This document shows positions 5,874 through 6,362 of a stretch of DNA of 6,362 bases, piece after piece. Within the stretch, counting starts at the first letter, position 1. Each line of letters begins with the position of its first letter. The notes below the pieces were generated by a model that was not told where the DNA came from, made no database searches, and worked only from the letters and a program-made list of their open reading frames with translations. A program made the position numbers and the translations under genes. The stretch lies in contig LIZU01000114.1 in the NCBI GenBank assembly GCA_001302725.1, positions 1 to 6,362 of the forward strand. Reading direction: 5' to 3'. Source of the DNA: a candidate division Zixibacteria bacterium DG_27 (GTDB lineage Bacteria > Zixibacteria > MSB-5A5 > DG-27).

Positions 5874-6362
5874 AAAAAAGATCCTCCAAGTCTAGGTTCC
5901 CCTCCGGCATCTCCCCGTGGACCTGGACGTATTGCTGAATCAGCTCCGTCTCACGTTTCGTGAACATCGGGTCTTCTTCACAATAGAAAAAACAGGCCTT
6001 GTCGTTAGTGCTCAACTGCTCCTCTAAAGCCTCACGCAGATTGGCGGAGCCAGAGATCAAGATCACCTTCTTCTCCTTATTCGACAGCTGAAATACCCCC
6101 TCCTTCTCGGGAACATCTCTGACGGCTTCGGTTTCAAAAGCTAGCCACTTTTCAGGAGGCAAAATCACTGGTTGAAGGTGGAGCCGGAGGTCACACTGCA
6201 GACATCTCTTAGCCTCACAGACAGCACTCTCCTCCTCCAGACCCAGTTCTATTACGGAGAAATCCTTGGTTCGTTCGGAGACCGGGAGGGAAGGAACCTC
6301 CACCCGCGTTCTGGAGGCGAAACCCTCCTCCCTGCCAACCCAGGCGGCAACCTGTGTTTCCT
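5872..6362 (-). CDS. GltD-like FAD/NAD(P) oxidoreductase, C-terminal part with GIY-YIG-like tail (5' end outside window)
   Basis: The reading frame is open to the window edge and ends at TAA (5874-5872), leaving 162 visible residues, so the N-terminus lies beyond base 6362. A GTG at 6303 could be read as a start, but the frame continues upstream without a stop and the residues there look like normal protein. Visible residues 48-59 contain CEAKRCLQCDLR, the cysteine-bearing stretch common near the C-terminus of glutamate-synthase-beta-type (GltD) flavoproteins, which pass electrons between NAD(P)H, FAD and Fe-S partners. After it, residues about 82-116 (EKEGVFQLSNKEKKVILISG followed by SANLREAL) resemble a GIY-YIG domain core, with GVF and LIS in place of GIY and YIG. 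The end is acidic (DLEDLF). The nucleotide-binding domains are not visible, so the substrate and partner are unknown. Position upstream of ferredoxin and OFOR genes suggests a role in ferredoxin/NAD(P)H electron exchange. Family call is fairly sure; the role is inference. Confidence 0.75.
   Translation of the reverse strand, partial: ETQVAAWVGREEGFASRTRVEVPSLPVSERTKDFSVIELGLEEESAVCEAKRCLQCDLRLHLQPVILPPEKWLAFETEAVRDVPEKEGVFQLSNKEKKVILISGSANLREALEEQLSTNDKACFFYCEEDPMFTKRETELIQQYVQVHGEMPEGNLDLEDLF

Noticed and set aside
5872..6303. A shorter flavoprotein gene starting at GTG 6303.
   Set aside because: The frame is open upstream to the window edge and no Shine-Dalgarno precedes the GTG. The protein without its nucleotide-binding part would make little sense.

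Overview
The window is a stretch of densely packed protein-coding genes, all on the minus strand, so transcription runs from base 6362 towards base 1. Ten genes or gene parts fill it. The widest gap between genes is about 20 bases, and two pairs overlap. No internal promoter, terminator, RNA gene, repeat array or mobile element is visible, so it reads as the middle of one operon that continues past both ends.

In transcription order: (1) the C-terminal end of a GltD-like FAD/NAD(P) oxidoreductase with a degenerate GIY-YIG-like tail (5872-6362); (2) a GNAT acetyltransferase (5400-5861); (3) a 2x[4Fe-4S] ferredoxin, the delta-type subunit of a 2-oxoacid:ferredoxin oxidoreductase (OFOR) (5197-5397); (4-6) OFOR alpha, beta and gamma subunits, set 1 (4033-5190, 3134-4027, 2571-3149); (7-9) a second OFOR set in the order gamma, alpha, beta (2057-2581, 889-2054, 48-881); (10) the first nine codons of what looks like an FAD/NAD(P)H oxidoreductase (1-27). 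The second alpha gene carries an apparent one-base frameshift near 1248-1258.

Functionally this is a low-potential electron module. OFORs use thiamine diphosphate (ThDP), coenzyme A and Fe-S clusters to convert 2-oxoacids to acyl-CoA plus CO2 with reduction of ferredoxin, or the reverse. Both sets resemble the multi-subunit KorABCD type (2-oxoglutarate:ferredoxin oxidoreductase), but true substrates cannot be read from sequence. A residue next to a cluster cysteine differs between the two beta subunits (Trp versus Arg), which suggests different substrates. The flanking flavoprotein genes could link ferredoxin and NAD(P)H pools; this is inference from position.

The organism is probably an anaerobic bacterium or archaeon, since OFORs and clostridial-type ferredoxins are typical of anaerobes. 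Base composition looks moderate, slightly above half G+C by eye. Initiation at TTG or GTG seems frequent. I cannot name a lineage; deep-branching anaerobic bacteria (for example Chloroflexota, Actinobacteriota or Desulfobacterota relatives) would fit. Nothing here is clearly a new system. The most interesting points are the mirrored paired OFOR sets served by one ferredoxin gene, their active-site divergence, the frameshift, and the GIY-YIG-like tail on the flavoprotein.
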